Below, piece after piece: positions 12,388 through 24,568 of a stretch of DNA of 64,000 nucleotides (its first letter is position 1; each line of letters opens with the position of its first letter). The position numbers were made by a program, and so were the translations under genes. A model generated the notes under the pieces. That model had not been told where the DNA came from and did no database searches. It was given only the letters and a program-made list of their open reading frames with translations. This DNA is from Pestalotiopsis fici W106-1 (lineage: Eukaryota; Ascomycota; Sordariomycetes; Amphisphaeriales; Sporocadaceae). The stretch spans positions 1,117,449-1,181,448 of the forward strand of contig NW_006917095.1 in NCBI RefSeq assembly GCF_000516985.1. The letters run 5' to 3'.

Positions 12388-14066
12388 GGTGTATGTAAGA
12401 ATTTGAGATACAAGGACTGCAAGAACGTTGGGTAATCTGATTGATGTTGTGCTTGTTGTGTCTTACTGGAGGCGTGATATAGGATATCGCCGTGTTCAGT
12501 ATAGGTGGAAATATGGTAATCGATAGCAGTGTCTTTGGGTAATAAAATGGACGAGAACAACAAGACAACTTCAGACATGGCAAATACTCTATAATTATAT
12601 CTTCTTTGGATAAAGTGGGACATACGGGTGTCTACGGTGTGTTGTTGTAGAATATCAGCAGAATGTGGTGTGACATTTCCTCAGTCGCGCCGATAAGAAG
12701 TGGGATCTCGAGGCGCCCAAAGCCCAGGTCTCCCGGTCTAGATTAAAGCAACTACGCAACGTTTCCGCTTGGGATTTCCGTTCAGGAACAGGGGAATAAG
12801 GCTAGAACAGACCGTTGCGAGACTTGAAATAAAAAGTAGAGAAAATAACTACCTACTTTCTAGTTGTTGTTGTTGATCTGAGCACTTGACTAGCAAAGTG
12901 CCGGTGATATCTTGGTGTCTTTTGTGCTTGAGCATTAAACCCGTACCTCGCCGAGTCATGGACGGCCATGTCTACATAGTTGACTTATGCTATGACCTAT
13001 TCAGCCCAACCCGCCATCGGAGATCTAACTGATCCTGGGCAAGAGTACAGGGCGACGGCGAGGTTGCTTGGACTCTGTACTATTGCATTCTCAGATCGTG
13101 TTGGCAAATTGATGATTTCTTTTCTGCCGAGTCGGTTACACATGCTCGACTGTCCATCGACAGATGGTGTTCAAGGCGTTGTACAAGAAGATCAAGTCTA
13201 GCGACAAGACCCACCACCGCCCGTGGCCCACATATACTCACTCTCCTGGACCCCTGGACTTTCATGAGGCATCATATCATCATAGTCAGTCGATCCATTG
13301 TTGACCAGCACCCAGCTGCGAGCCGCCGCACTGCACTTTGCAAAGCAGCGTCGCATTGAAGTGCCCCTTGCAGGACGGCTCGCTCTTGAACTAGACGCGC
13401 TTTAAGGCGACCCAACAAGAAGATCATCGAGATTGGCTTTTTTTTAAGTCCCGAAGTTGGAAGCGAGACGAGACGAGACAAGCCTTTGTTGGGGGCTAAG
13501 AACGAGGTACCGAGACGATGTAAACCCGGAGCGCCTCTCCGGTAGCTGCCGCGCAGGTGGTTCAGAGGGCGCAGGGCTTGAACAGCCCATTCAATGACAG
13601 GCTTCTAGCGGGAACAAAGCTCTTTGCTTGTTCTTTTTTTTTTTTTTTCTTTTCCTTCCTACTTTCCTCCCTCTTATCTTATCGTAGACGTGATCTAGCG
13701 ACTGAATCGCGCCTTGGCGACCCCTCGGATCCGGCGCCATGGGCCGCCAGAAGATCGTTAAACTCTAAGTCTCTCAGCCGACGACTCAAGTCGCCTTCCA
13801 CGAGGTCATTTCCCCATCGCCAAAAGGGTGGTCTTCTGGTCGTCTTTGTCATACGGAGGCATTTCCCCGGTCGCCAGCCAATTCATGTCGTCGCGCTGAC
13901 CAAAAAAACAACAAGACCTGGGATATCAATCCGCTTCTTGAATGTCAGCAAATCCGTTACAGCACGGCGCAATTGATTCGACGGCGACAGCGACACCAAC
14001 AGCCATCATCCCGTCAGACCCGCAACAACCCGATACCTGTGTGGGACTTCTTCAACAACGTACATT
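12388..14066. other. Divergent intergenic region, 2EXR-like / cystinosin-like genes
   Basis: A 1.7-kb shared upstream region. A 15-nt T run at 13634-13648 followed by CT-rich sequence probably belongs to the leader of the cystinosin-like gene. A 139-codon open frame across 13557-13976 has no family pattern and includes the T run, so it is not called. Confidence 0.5.
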
Positions 14067-15053
14067 ATGCAGTTTCTCGTCTTTCTCTCGGGCGTCTTCG
14101 GCTGGGTCTACACCTTCTGCTGGTCCGCCTCATTCTATAGTCAACCGCTTCTGAGCTATCGGAGAAAGTCCACCTCTGGGACGACTGTAGACTTTCCGTT
14201 GATCAACACATTTGGTACACACATACCTATTGCCCCTTTCCCATGCGCCCGCTAGTAGTTCCCGGTACCTGCGCTTGGACGATCCTCTCGAGGTCGAGGC
14301 CATTCGAGAGTAGATGCAGATCATGTACAAACACTTTGCTAACAAGTCAATCGCTTTCTAGGCTTTTGCGCATATCTGACCTCCAATTTGGCATTCTACT
14401 ACTCCCCCGTGATTCGACATCAATATGCGCTCCGCCATGGCGAGGGCCATGTGCCGACCGTCGCGTTCAATGACGTTATCTTCGCACTACACGCCGTGAT
14501 TGTCTGCACCATCACGACGTCGCAATATATGCTGCCGTCCCTTTGGGGCTTTGAGCGCGCACCAGGTACCAGGCCATCTCGCCTGATCCTCGGTGTGGCT
14601 ACGGGCTCCTTGCTGACGGTCGCCGGTATGATTGCCCTGGTGGCCGGACAGGACCCGTCTTCTGCGGCAGACCCGCGGCACTCCTGGGCCTGGCTCGATG
14701 TCGTCTACGCCATCTCGTACGTCAAGCTCTTTGTGACGCTCATCAAGTACGCGCCGCAGCTGTACTATAATGCGCAGAACCAGAGTACCAAGGGCTGGAG
14801 CATCTGGCAGATCCTGCTCGATTTTGCCGGCGGTATCCTCAGCATTGCCCAGCAGGGCATCGACTCGTACCTCCAGGGCGACTGGACCGGCATCACTGGC
14901 AACCCTGTCAAGTTTGCCCTTGGCAATGTGTCCATGCTGTACGATATTTGCTTCATGACGCAGCACTACGTCCTCTACCGCGGTAGCAACGGTGCCAAAG
15001 GGGAGAGAGAGGCTCTCCTTGAACGAGGTGAGGACGAGAGAAGATTAGATTAG
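14067..15053 (+). CDS. Cystinosin-like PQ-loop membrane transporter
   Basis: Two exons, 14067-14214 and 14362-15053, intron 147 bp, 279 aa. The protein starts directly with a membrane segment (MQFLVFLSGVFGWVYTFCW). The family blocks are YSQPLLSYRRKST (first PQ-loop-like motif, P-L form), GFCAYLTSNLAFYYSPVIR, YAPQLYYNAQNQSTKGWS (second PQ motif) and ILLDFAGGILSIAQQGID. Seven hydrophobic segments can be counted. This matches the lysosomal/vacuolar cystine:H+ symporter family (human CTNS, yeast Ers1). A vacuolar role in cystine export is inferred from the family. The Lys/Glu-rich cytosolic tail is short and has no clear GYDQL-like sorting motif. Confidence 0.88.
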
Positions 15054-16565
15054 ACAAGCCAAGACTGTCAAGACAAAGTAAGGACCAAGAAATACATGGG
15101 TTTGAAAGCTTATTGTATAGTGTCTATTAGTGGCCTGGGTTAATCAGGTTACGATATGTCAATCTCTCAGCCAAAGGTGTTTGGTATGTGGAGTTATTCT
15201 TCAGAGTTATCGATCAACAAGATCGTGATCAAGAGATATCAATATCATTGAATAACGATAAAAACAATTTATACCTACTTGTCTCAGCGAATACACCAAC
15301 CACGAGTGTACATGGATTTGTGTCAGTCAAAGCAGCCAATACCGACCAACCGGCGGCAAAGGAGGGATTTTAATGTATTGCTTTGGTCTGCAATATGCGG
15401 TGCCCGGATAAAGTCAACGGCAACAAGGACTTTCCCTAACAAGGCGGAACAATCGAACGCAATAACCAGCTCTTACGCGCCCGACAACACCTGTAGAGCA
15501 TACTGGTTTTTCCATGTGGCGCAAAGCAAGTAGAGAGACATCATGTGTTACCAAGGCAACCAAACGCTGGCCAACAATGGCCTTTCACTTGCAGATAATC
15601 GAAACACCATGACTTCTACCGAGACAACAAAAGACATGCACGGTAATTTGTGTGTTCCCAGTGTCTCTCACCTCTGGTGTCAAGTCGGCAAATCCCCTCT
15701 GTTTCAATAGTAATAGACTTGTGTCTTGTGGTGGAAAAGTGGTCTACTTTTTTGTCCACTCACAAGACAAATTACAAAGAGATTTGAAAGAAAATAAAGG
15801 GATTCCCTGAACGATAATACCCCATACTCAACATGGGTAGTTGGCCCCGTCGAGTGATCCAACTAATGGCTTGGTATCGCGGGGTACCCTGTCAAGCATG
15901 TCAAGACGAGGCCAAATGACCAATTGCCGTCGACACAAGTCGTGGCACTTTAGCCCTGGACAGGTAGCATTTGCTCGGCCACGGCAGAATCCATCTAGGA
16001 TGACACTTTTACTCTGGGCGCCGAATGAGGAGACTGACAACTAAAAGTACAGGTCAAAATGGGTTCCCGGTGATATTTGCCGAGACCTGCCAAGCGTTAC
16101 CCTTCATCCTCGTGGAGGGATGTATTCTGGCAATCTTGGAGAAAAGAGGACAAACAGCCGCGGAGAGAAGTGGGTAGAATAAGCTTGTCGACAGAGTGAC
16201 TGCAAGCAGCGCATAGACAGTTGACAGGCTCAGAGTAGGTAGGGGACGAGGAGCTCGAATGCGACACAACGTTTGTTCTAGGTAGTCCAGGCTCCTGCAG
16301 ACACTTGGACTAACGAGATTCACAACCTTTTCCAAGCATTTGGAAACCGTGAATCGCGGCCAATCCAATCGAATCCCTGTGCCCCTTGCAGGCTTGCAGA
16401 GGGGACTTTCTTAAATACATACCTTGGAAGCTCTTCCTACTCGTCGCCGCATCATAACTTTGTTCCCTTTGGCAAACCCTTTTTCTTCTTCTTGTGCGCA
16501 CCGCAACCCGTGACTTGGACAAACCGTTCATCTGTCTGAACGGTCCTTTCGATCACTGCGCAATC
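15054..16565. other. Intergenic region
   Basis: The 3' flank of the cystinosin-like gene and the upstream region of the MFS gene. Only short open frames without family patterns. The last 150 bp before 16566 is pyrimidine-rich, as expected for a fungal leader. Confidence 0.5.
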
Positions 16566-18234
16566 ATGTCCGTCGAAAAGTCCGACTCGCCGGCAGAGGT
16601 TGAGGCTGCTGAAAAAAGTGATGACTCTGTCGAAGGACCATCATGGACCGAGGCCGAGGAGACTGCTCTACGGCACAAGCTCGATTGGCAAATCGTCCCG
16701 ACCGTGACCATCCTATATCTTCTCTGCTTCCTTGATCGGTATGTCATTCTTGTTTCTTACTTCTCACTGGTTGTTGGTCGTTGTTCTTTCACAGGTCGTG
16801 ATAGTCAAGTGATGAACTCGACAAGCAAGAAAGAAATTGAGAACCTGTACTAATTTTGACTCCTCTAGTGCCAACATTGGTAATGCTCGCATTCAGGGCA
16901 TGGATAAGGAACTTGACCTGAGCGGCTACCGCTTCAACTGGGCTCTTTCGATCTTTTATATTGTCTACCTGTGCTTCGAGGTGCCTAGTAACATCATCTT
17001 GAAGAAGGTTGGCCCTCGTTACTTCATACCAGGTCTCGTCGTCGGTTTCGGCTTCATCTCCATGTGCACGGCATTCATCAAGACTTTTGAGCAACTGTGT
17101 GCAATGCGCGCCCTTCTGGGTATTTTTGAGGGCGGCGCCATGCCTGGCATCGCATTCTTTCTCAGCTCCTTCTACAAGCGCAAGGAGTTGTACTTTCGCG
17201 TCGGAATCTATGTCTCGGCCGCCTCGATGGCTGGTGCTTTTGGAGGTGAGATTATAGACGCACATAATCCATCCTTTTTTTTACCTGGTGACTGACAATA
17301 ACCTCTAGGCCTCCTCGCTACTGGCTTGACTCGAATCCCGACTTGGGGAATCGCATCAACAAGGATCGGAACCTGGCGCAATATTTTCTTCTTTGAGGGC
17401 ATCATCACCATGATTGCAGGCATTCTGGCGCCCATCATCCTCCCTCAGAGCCCATCCAGCTCCAAGCGCCTGACTCCCCGCGAGCAGTGGATCGCCGAGG
17501 AGCGTCTGCGCCGCGAACACCGGTCCGACTCCAACGAGAACGTCAAACCCAAGCACGTCAAGCGCGCTGTTCTCAACATTATGAACTACATTTGCGCCGG
17601 CGGCTTCTTCCTCATCAACGTCACGGTCCAGGGCGTCTCCGTCTTCATGCCGACGCTGCTGGCCGAGCTGGGCTGGACCTCGACCAAGGCCCAGCTGTAC
17701 AGCGTTCCCCCCTATGTTCTGGCTTCGCTCGTTGCTATTGGCATTGCCTTTGTCAGCGACAAGACGGCCCGCCGCGGCATCTACCTTGCTGGCTTCACTC
17801 TGATTGGCATTGTCGGCTTCTCCATCCTGCGCTGGAGCGACAATGCCAACCTCAAGTACATGAGCATCTACTTTGTTACCATCGGTGCCTTTCCCGGTGG
17901 CCCTGGCTTCCTAGCCTGGGGTCTCAACAATTCGGCCGGTCCCGCTGTTCGCGCTGTCTCGGGTGGCTACATTGTCTCGATTGGCACTGCTGGCGGTATC
18001 TTGGCCGTCTGGGCATATCTCGCCCGCGACGGCCCCGACTTTCATATTGGCCATACCATCAATCTTGTCGCCCAGTTCCTTGTGCTGGGTCTGTCGCTTT
18101 CTGGAATCGCGTATTGCAAGTGGGAAAATCGGCTGCGGGCTCGGGGTGGTCGTGACTATAGACTGGAAGGGCTGACGGAGCAGGAACAGGCCGATCTTGG
18201 ATACAGACATCCCGAGTTTAGATATATTGCTTGA
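16566..18234 (+). CDS. MFS permease of the anion:cation symporter type, Tna1-like
   Basis: Three exons: 16566-16738, 16869-17245 and 17309-18234 (491 aa). The cytosolic N-terminus ends in WTEAEETALRHKLDWQIVP, followed by LCFLDRANIGNARIQGM, the typical start of the Dal5/Tna1-like family. Then come GPRYFIPGLVVGFGFISMC and EGGAMPGIAFFLSSFYKR, and about 12 hydrophobic segments in all. The family carries carboxylate-bearing vitamins and metabolites (nicotinate, allantoate, pantothenate, biotin precursors). The pattern is closest to nicotinic-acid-permease-like proteins, but the substrate is not proven. It is convergent with kynurenine formamidase, 248 bp away. Introns are 130 and 63 bp with clean phases. 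Confidence 0.88.
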
Positions 18235-18482
18235 GGTGTTTGTTGGGTAATCGGGGCCCCGAAATCTTTCGATATTGGAACAGCCGTGCGAGTAGGTACA
18301 TAGTTTGTCATTGTTCATGAATGATTGTCTAGGGTATTTAGAAGTAATGATTTTAAGCAGAGTCTGCAACTCTTCTGGTATCACCGTACATAATCGTGAC
18401 CGCGTAAACCAGCCTTTGGCTCGAAATGATATGCCCAAAGATTGCTACTCCATATACCGAGTTAATCCGTTGCTATCTATTC

Positions 18483-19391
18483 CTACCTCTTTAGCTCGGC
18501 AAGGGTCTTGAGCACTACATCAGCAAAAGGTCGACCATCCTCCCACATGCCATCATGCGTCCCCTCGAGGTCCTTGAGCACGAGCATTCGAACCTTGTCC
18601 TTCTCGAGCCGTCTCGCCATGCCGTCAATCTCGGGCTCATCAATGAGCTCATCCTGGGGGCCCCAACCCAAGACAACCAGCTCCCCAGCCTTCCAGCCCC
18701 TGCCGCCAAAGTCGCCCTGGAACCGCAGCGGCGAGACATGAGCCCATGTCTCGGGCCCGCCAAAGGCGCCCTCAAAGAGCTCCCCATACGCGGGGCCGAG
18801 CCTGTCCACCAGTCCCTGCAGATCGTAAATACCCTCGAGGCCGACAATGGCCCGGGGCAGCGCCGCGTCGGCCGGGGGTGCCGAGCCCCGCAGCGCCGTC
18901 GCGCCCATGAGCAGCTGCAGGGCCAGCGTGGCACCCGCCGAGTGGCCGACGAGCACATAATTGCTGCCAAAGCCGTACCGGCCCTGCAAAAAGGCCAGCG
19001 CCGACCACACGTCGCAAATGTGGTCCGGGTGCCGGGCGTTGCGGTACTCTTCCGCGGGCGTGGTGGCGGGGTCCTGGGGGAAGCTGGGGTGCGGGCTTAG
19101 CCGGTAGTCGACGGAAGCAAATCCCGCAAAGGCGGGAGACGAAGAGGTGGCGTCAATGGTAGGGCCAAAGGTCTTGTGGTCGATGCGAAAGTCCCTCCAT
19201 GCGCCGCCATGAATGTAACTGAGTGAAAGCGTCAGAACGATGCGGCAGCAGTTGACTTGATGTGAGGGTGTTTACATGATCCAAGGCTCTTTGCTTTGCG
19301 ACCCCGTGTCTGGCAATGTCCAGACGCCTACTCTCTGCAGCTCATGGTCTTTTCCATAACGGTGGGCCTCATAAGTTAGTGAGGACGACAT
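18483..19391 (-). CDS. BNA7: Kynurenine formamidase (arylformamidase), alpha/beta hydrolase
   Basis: Two exons, 19276-19391 and 18483-19218 (283 aa), intron 57 bp. After the splice the protein reads IIYIHGGAWRDFRIDHKTF; HGGxW is the oxyanion signature of this family. It continues with GFASVDYRLSPHPSFPQD, then GHSAGATLALQLL (nucleophile Ser), a late QDELID acidic residue and GTHDGMWED, whose His completes the triad. The enzyme hydrolyses N-formyl-kynurenine to kynurenine, the second step from tryptophan towards NAD, in the cytosol. Length agrees with yeast Bna7 (about 260 aa). The adjacent Tna1-like carrier may be functionally related. Base composition of exon 2 is strikingly GC-rich, which also creates long open frames on the opposite strand. 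Confidence 0.9.
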
Positions 19392-19921
19392 GTTTTTGCC
19401 AACACGCCACGATCTATATATGCAAGAGATAATGTAGTGTACCAAATAAAGAAATAAGGAAAATATCGCAAGAATTTGATAGTTGACAGTCATGTGCCTA
19501 TCCCTTTCCATTCGGTTCATGTATTTTTCTTCCAAAAACTGTTCGACTGAGTGACTTATGTCCTTGAAGTCCATGGATTCAAATTATCCACTCGGAGTTG
19601 TGCGGGGCTCAAATCGGCCGGAGCGGATCGGCCGCCACCAATCAGCGGAAGGACGGGATTCGGAAGCGGAAGTCGAGTTGATCCAAATAATGCCAACAGT
19701 ACTCTGTATAGCTTTTTTCTTGTTTTCAGACCCTTTGTATTCATATAAAAGCCTGCTATGGTGTCAATCAGACTCTGGTAAGACGGTACTCGGCTGGAAA
19801 ATCGGCGTGTCTGGCCTAAACTCATGCTGGCCTAAATAATCAGTTTGAGCATGTTGTGCGGACATGCCTTATTCTAAAGCCTATTTCGGATGAAAGCCTG
19901 GTTCATTGGAAATTACTTTGG
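19392..19921. other. Short intergenic spacer
   Basis: Upstream region of kynurenine formamidase and 3' flank of the next minus-strand gene. Nothing recognisable. Confidence 0.5.
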
Positions 19922-21022
19922 CTACCTTTGTGGCCAGTTTGCGAGCTCAACCGGCCGAGAATGACCAGATAGTTCTCGCGATCCTGGCGTTTGCGCCGAG
20001 AGCTCGGAACGCGCCTGACCAGAAAGCTCTAAATAAGTGAGGGTGAAATCTGTCGATAAAAGGCCCTCAACATTCGAGTCAGACTTGGGTGGCGGATATA
20101 TTTGTGAATTGCTGTTTGCGTCCCTTTTACGCTTCCATCTCAATGTATAATACGCCAAGACAAGGAGAATGATGAAGCCTGAGGTCCCTCCAATACCGAT
20201 GCCCACAGCTACACTGGTCGGTATACGGTCTGTGGCGTCCTGAGATGAATCCCCACCGGTCGTGTTCGAGGTACTTGTAGGCAAAATGGTAGCGGTAGAC
20301 ACTGTTGGAGAGCCTGTCAAGTCTGACGATTTATGTACGAGCTGAAATAATGGCGCGTAGACGGTGTACTTGTCGATAACAGAGCTGGAGGTGATGAAAT
20401 CGGTACCATCAGAAAGGCTCACGGTGGTACTAATGGTAGAAGGCAATGTCTTGTACATATATGCCACGCTAGTCGCTCCTTGGCCATTACAAATCCCCGT
20501 ACGAATCGAGGTGGAACTCAATATAGCCAAGCAGGTTTGTATATTCGAGTCCCATGTATGAGTACAAGTAAATCCTCTTTGTCGATTCTGTCAGCATCAC
20601 ACGGACTCATTTTACTGTGCCTGAAGCTGAAAGACATACGTTGGACAGCATCCGACGGCGGTTTCTAGCAAAGACAAGCTGAATTGAAAGTCAAATGCTT
20701 GAGGATCAGCCTGCCCAGCGGTACTCGAACAGCTCGGCGTATATCCACTGGGGCATATAGTGCCTGGAGAGTAGAAACCCCAGCCAGCGAATGGTTGAGA
20801 TGTTGATCGTGCATAGAAAGCGGTTGGTGGCCAGCACGCGGAATCGTCTATCTGGCTCTTGCGGCCGTCGCCATCGCATGTCTGAGCGAGCCAGCCGTAT
20901 GTACAATTATCGCATTTGGAAATGACGTCGTTGCAATAGCTGGGCGCTACGAATGGGGTCGTTAGAGGCCCAAGATTGAACTGAGCGGGCTTTGCGTTCG
21001 TAGTTGTAGTCGCGGTGGCCAT
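19922..21022 (-). CDS. Cys-rich single-pass membrane protein, fungal family of unknown function
   Basis: Two exons, 20640-21022 and 19922-20576 (345 aa), intron 63 bp. The N-terminus reads NLGPLTTPFVAPSYC with no signal peptide, then a Cys-rich region with CWPP, YSPGTICPSGYTPSC and, across the splice, CCPTGFTCTHTWD. This arrangement recurs in many uncharacterised ascomycete proteins. A Ser/Thr-rich stretch (about residues 190-235) precedes one transmembrane helix (VAVGIGIGGTSGFIILLVLAYY, described as key residues only) and a basic cytosolic stop-transfer RWKRKRD. The cytosolic tail is about 80 residues. A surface sensor or adhesin role is possible but not shown. The first splice is supported by phase and by recovery of the CCP..GFTC motif. 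Confidence 0.75.
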
Positions 21023-21538
21023 GTCGCTGGTAAATTTCTAGTTCATTGTGTGCATAAGCAAATAAATGGCGAGCCAAAAGACGCTTGGTACTAATGATGA
21101 GGATCTGTTGGTCCAGATATATTCGTTCCGTCGGTGACTGGAATACGTCCACTAGAAGAAGGCAGCCCTTTGGACAGCAGCAAGAAAAGTGCAGACTCAC
21201 CCTCTCCCATGGAAATAGACACGCCAAAGAGGATTGGATCACTCAAAGAACAGGAGGATGTGGCTGCCAGGTCAGCTTACAGAAGAATATATAATCGAAC
21301 AGCCACATTTCAAAAAGGAGGCCAAGCCCTGAAGAAAAAGAAAATAGACATTATGAAAAATAGGGCAATAAGCTGCGTTGGTAGTACATGATGTCTCGGG
21401 CAACATGTTCGTCGTACAGATCTTTGACTGGTACGACTCCCCAAACGGATGCGCATGTGTGCATTTGATGCAGTCTATTCTGCAAATACTCTATATGGTC
21501 ATGGAGGAATCTGATTGGGGTTTCTCGTGCTTATCCCA

Positions 21539-21559
21539 CCGCCCACCGCCCACCGCCCA
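21539..21559. repeat. CCGCCCA x3 micro-repeat
   Basis: Three perfect head-to-tail CCGCCCA units followed directly by TACGTGGG. Too short to classify further. Confidence 0.7.
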
Positions 21560-22136
21560 TACGTGGGAGGCTGCATCAGAAGACTACATCGATCAGTTCT
21601 GTCCGGCTGTCATAGCAGATCTTCTAGAAAATATGTAGTGGATGGTCATCAATCAAACTTGTCACAGAGGTTGATCGCTCTTTGCCACATCCCGAAGATG
21701 AGTCCAGGAAAGGTCATGAGCTCAGACTAGTCTCCATGTTGATATATACCGATCGTCTGATGGTTGCTTACGTACATGAGATTCATTGAGACAAGATAGA
21801 GGCAAGTTTGTTGTTAAGCCAACGATCACTCAGGAAGTAACGAAATGTACTTTTGATCAGCCAAGGTACCTCTGCTCATTGGGCGTCAGGCTGGTAGAAG
21901 AAGTAATTAGGATAGTTTCCGTGTACCACAAGAAACTTTGCTTTTGTCTACGGCCGGATGGAACACGAAAGTCTCAAAAGTCTTCAACAACAAAGGAGGC
22001 CACAGGTGTGAGGTGCGACTTCTATAAAGCAGATTAATAAGTCTGCGCGCAGTCAGTTCACAACTCCTAGCAGTTTCTCGTTTTCCCAAACCTGCTTGTT
22101 CACTTGTGTCTCCCCAATATGATTGACTTTTTGACG

Positions 22137-22158
22137 TTTTTTTTTTTTTTTTTTTTTT
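22137..22158. repeat. 22-nt T homopolymer
   Basis: An uninterrupted run of T in a gene-free region. It could be a poly(A)-tail scar of an old retroposed copy or a simple homopolymer; no coding remnant is seen beside it. Confidence 0.8.
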
Positions 22159-23479
22159 AACAACACCGTTCTCTTTCCTAGTCTTGATATTTCCTTTTGT
22201 TCATGTCACCGAAACGCAAAATCTTCAATGTGTTTGCGAGGAAATTCAATTATCAAACATGGTAACCAGGAGAGATGACAGAGTTGGCGCATACTGAAAT
22301 AACAAAACCCCATCAGCCTTTCCAATGATTGCGACCGAGGTTTTACATGCAAATGGCATAAACCATGGGGGATGTGATGGAAATGTAGCGGCGGCGATCC
22401 GTGGAGTTTTCTCATGCGTGCGAGCGTTATGGTGGTCTATGGCTGCCATTTACTGACAAGGGGGGCATTTATGCTGTCGTGTGAAGGGAGCGATAGCACA
22501 AAGTATGGTGACGTGCTAGTAGTAGTCCTGGTAGGTAATAAATTCCGGACGCGTTGCTCCTCCGGTTTATCATCATATGCAGGATGCCCATAATTCGCCG
22601 ATGCACAGGCATCGCGCTATAATTGGACGCTGGGCGATTCTAGAACATCTCTGTATATTAGCTGGCTTGCGAACCGAGGCAGGTCGTGATTGATGAGCTG
22701 ACCGACCCTGACAGCCCCCGACTGCTGGGCCGCTGTCACAGTCGGCTACCAGAGTCACACCCCAATTCTGTCTTATCGCGCCGGTGCAACTGAATGCACT
22801 AATTCGGGCAACTTCTACAAAGGATATAGTCCAGTTGTTCTGGCATATCATCTGAATTACGCGAGCACAGCTGAAGGGTGAGGTCTTTAGCCGCATGTAC
22901 ACTAAGTAGTTAGTTAGTTAGTTTTGCTATTGTTCATCAGGTTTGCGTCGACAGCGCGTGTCGGAAAGGGTGCGCGCAGCACGGTTGTATTGTGTTTCAT
23001 CGGTCGCGGGCTCTTAGTCTGATATCATCCCGTCATGGATTCATGCCGCATTTGACACTATGGATATACACTTGCCCTAATACCAGGTTCTAGGTAGAAG
23101 ATCGGCGCTGTCATTCTCTACAAAGGCTCCATCAATTGCAACGAGAGAAGGGGTGGTGGATCGAGATACTACCTACCTATTACCCAGGTGCCTGCATGCA
23201 TGTATGCATACCGACTTACATAGCTTAGCCGCGAGGTTTATTGAGTTTAGTGTGAAACACCAAGCTAACCTTTCTTCCCAAATCAGCCTGTCCCAGAGTT
23301 GAATCTCAGGATGAAGATGCCTGGCAAGCCACTGGAGTATGGGCTTGTTGTAGACCCTGGCTGGTGTCTGTCTCCAACGGACCACTCCTGGATATGGAAC
23401 CCACCATTCGCCGACCTCGACGCCTCCCGGTGGCATATATTGCTCGCCAGTCCTGTTGGTGTTGAATCTCCGCATACTG

Positions 23480-23923
23480 TCACAGTCTAAGGTCTCGACG
23501 ACGTGAACTGATGGGGCAGCTCTCCACAGCGGCAGCAAGGTTGCCAGCTACTCGATACCCGTTGCGGCATAGTCTTGGCTGTATTCCGTAATTCACCCCC
23601 ACTGATGGATGGATACCTATTGTTGCGCTCAGACATATCAACTTTTTCAAGAGCTTGTTGTTATTCTCCTTCTTTTGGTCGACGTGATCAGTCCAGCCAA
23701 GAGAAGAAGGCTTGGCTCTACTCCAGTACGTATGTCGCCATGAGCTGCATTGGAAGAAAGACGCCTCCCGACTTGTCCTGATACCTACTACTCCTGAACG
23801 GCTGCCCAGTACCCCAGCACAATGCAATTGGTGTGGCAGTTCATATGCAAGGGCGCTCTCTTGCAAGGGGTTGGGGTAAGGGAGTAGATCCTTTTTAACA
23901 TGATCTCTGCATGGGATTAGCAC
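23480..23923 (-). pseudogene. Probable decayed UstYa/DUF3328-like gene
   Basis: An open minus-strand frame of 147 codons with no good start. It contains LAYELPHQLHCAGVL, where HQLHC is a perfect first HxxHC motif of the UstYa (DUF3328) oxidase family. About 49 residues later comes TDHVDQKK followed by LLKKLICLSA. This looks like the second family block (HxxHC, then 'LRQ.LIC.AD') with the second His and Cys replaced. Next is QPRLCRNGYRV, resembling the 'TCRNY.K' block. Intact relatives modify RiPP peptides. The lack of a start, the lost second metal motif and poor flanking frames suggest a relic. A chance motif match is possible; no RiPP precursor was found nearby. Confidence 0.35.
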
Positions 23924-24568
23924 TTCCCGTCACATTGTACGGTAGCTCCCGAGTTCGCGAACGTGGGCCGACTCCCCGGTACCGACCAAAAGTGCCCTCT
24001 CCAAGCTTGTGTTCGAGAACCACGATCACGTCAAAGCTGGTACGGAGCACCCTCCATCCATTGCTAGGACCAGGGTAGATCGTGTGTCGCGGGTCGGGGT
24101 CGGGGGACACGAGTTAAGAACCTGTCAAGCATAAACAGGCAAAAATACGTCTCACACCGGCAGCGGAACTCTACCGAGTCCTGCGTTTTACGAATCTATG
24201 TACATGTCTTGGCGATAATGTTCATATTAGTGAACCCGTAGCCACAATGAATGGCAGGGTCATTTATTACGGCAACCCACAGGGGGCCAAGCGCTTTTCT
24301 GCCCAAATGTCTGTCTCCCCCTCCCCCCGGAGGGCTTGTTGTAATACATGGTAATAGTCATAACAAGAGAGCCTGCCCATATCGGCACCACCAGACCGAA
24401 GTCTGGGCTCGGCCACCCGTCATTGCCAAATGGTCTCTTCGGAAGCCGCGTTGTATCAGACGTCTCTCATTGTTGCAACATATTAGCAAGCCGCTTCCTT
24501 GTCGCAACCCGTCAACGCGCCTCTGGTAGGTTTCGTTGTATTTTCTTTTTTCCCATTTTCTCGCCTCG

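Larger units (their letters stand above)
21023..24568. other. Gene-poor stretch, 3.5 kb
   Basis: No intact gene found. Contents: a CCGCCCA heptamer repeated three times at 21539-21559, a 22-nt T run at 22137-22158, and a probable decayed UstYa/DUF3328-like gene at 23480-23923 on the minus strand (listed separately). The last 300 bp are leader of the receptor-like gene at 24569. Confidence 0.55.

Noticed and set aside
13557..13976. 139-codon frame upstream of the cystinosin-like gene
   Set aside because: It spans a T run giving a phenylalanine string, has no family pattern, and looks like leader sequence.
22573..22902. Cys-rich minus-strand frame, considered as a small secreted protein
   Set aside because: No signal peptide, no ordered cysteine pattern such as that of hydrophobins, and no good start codon.
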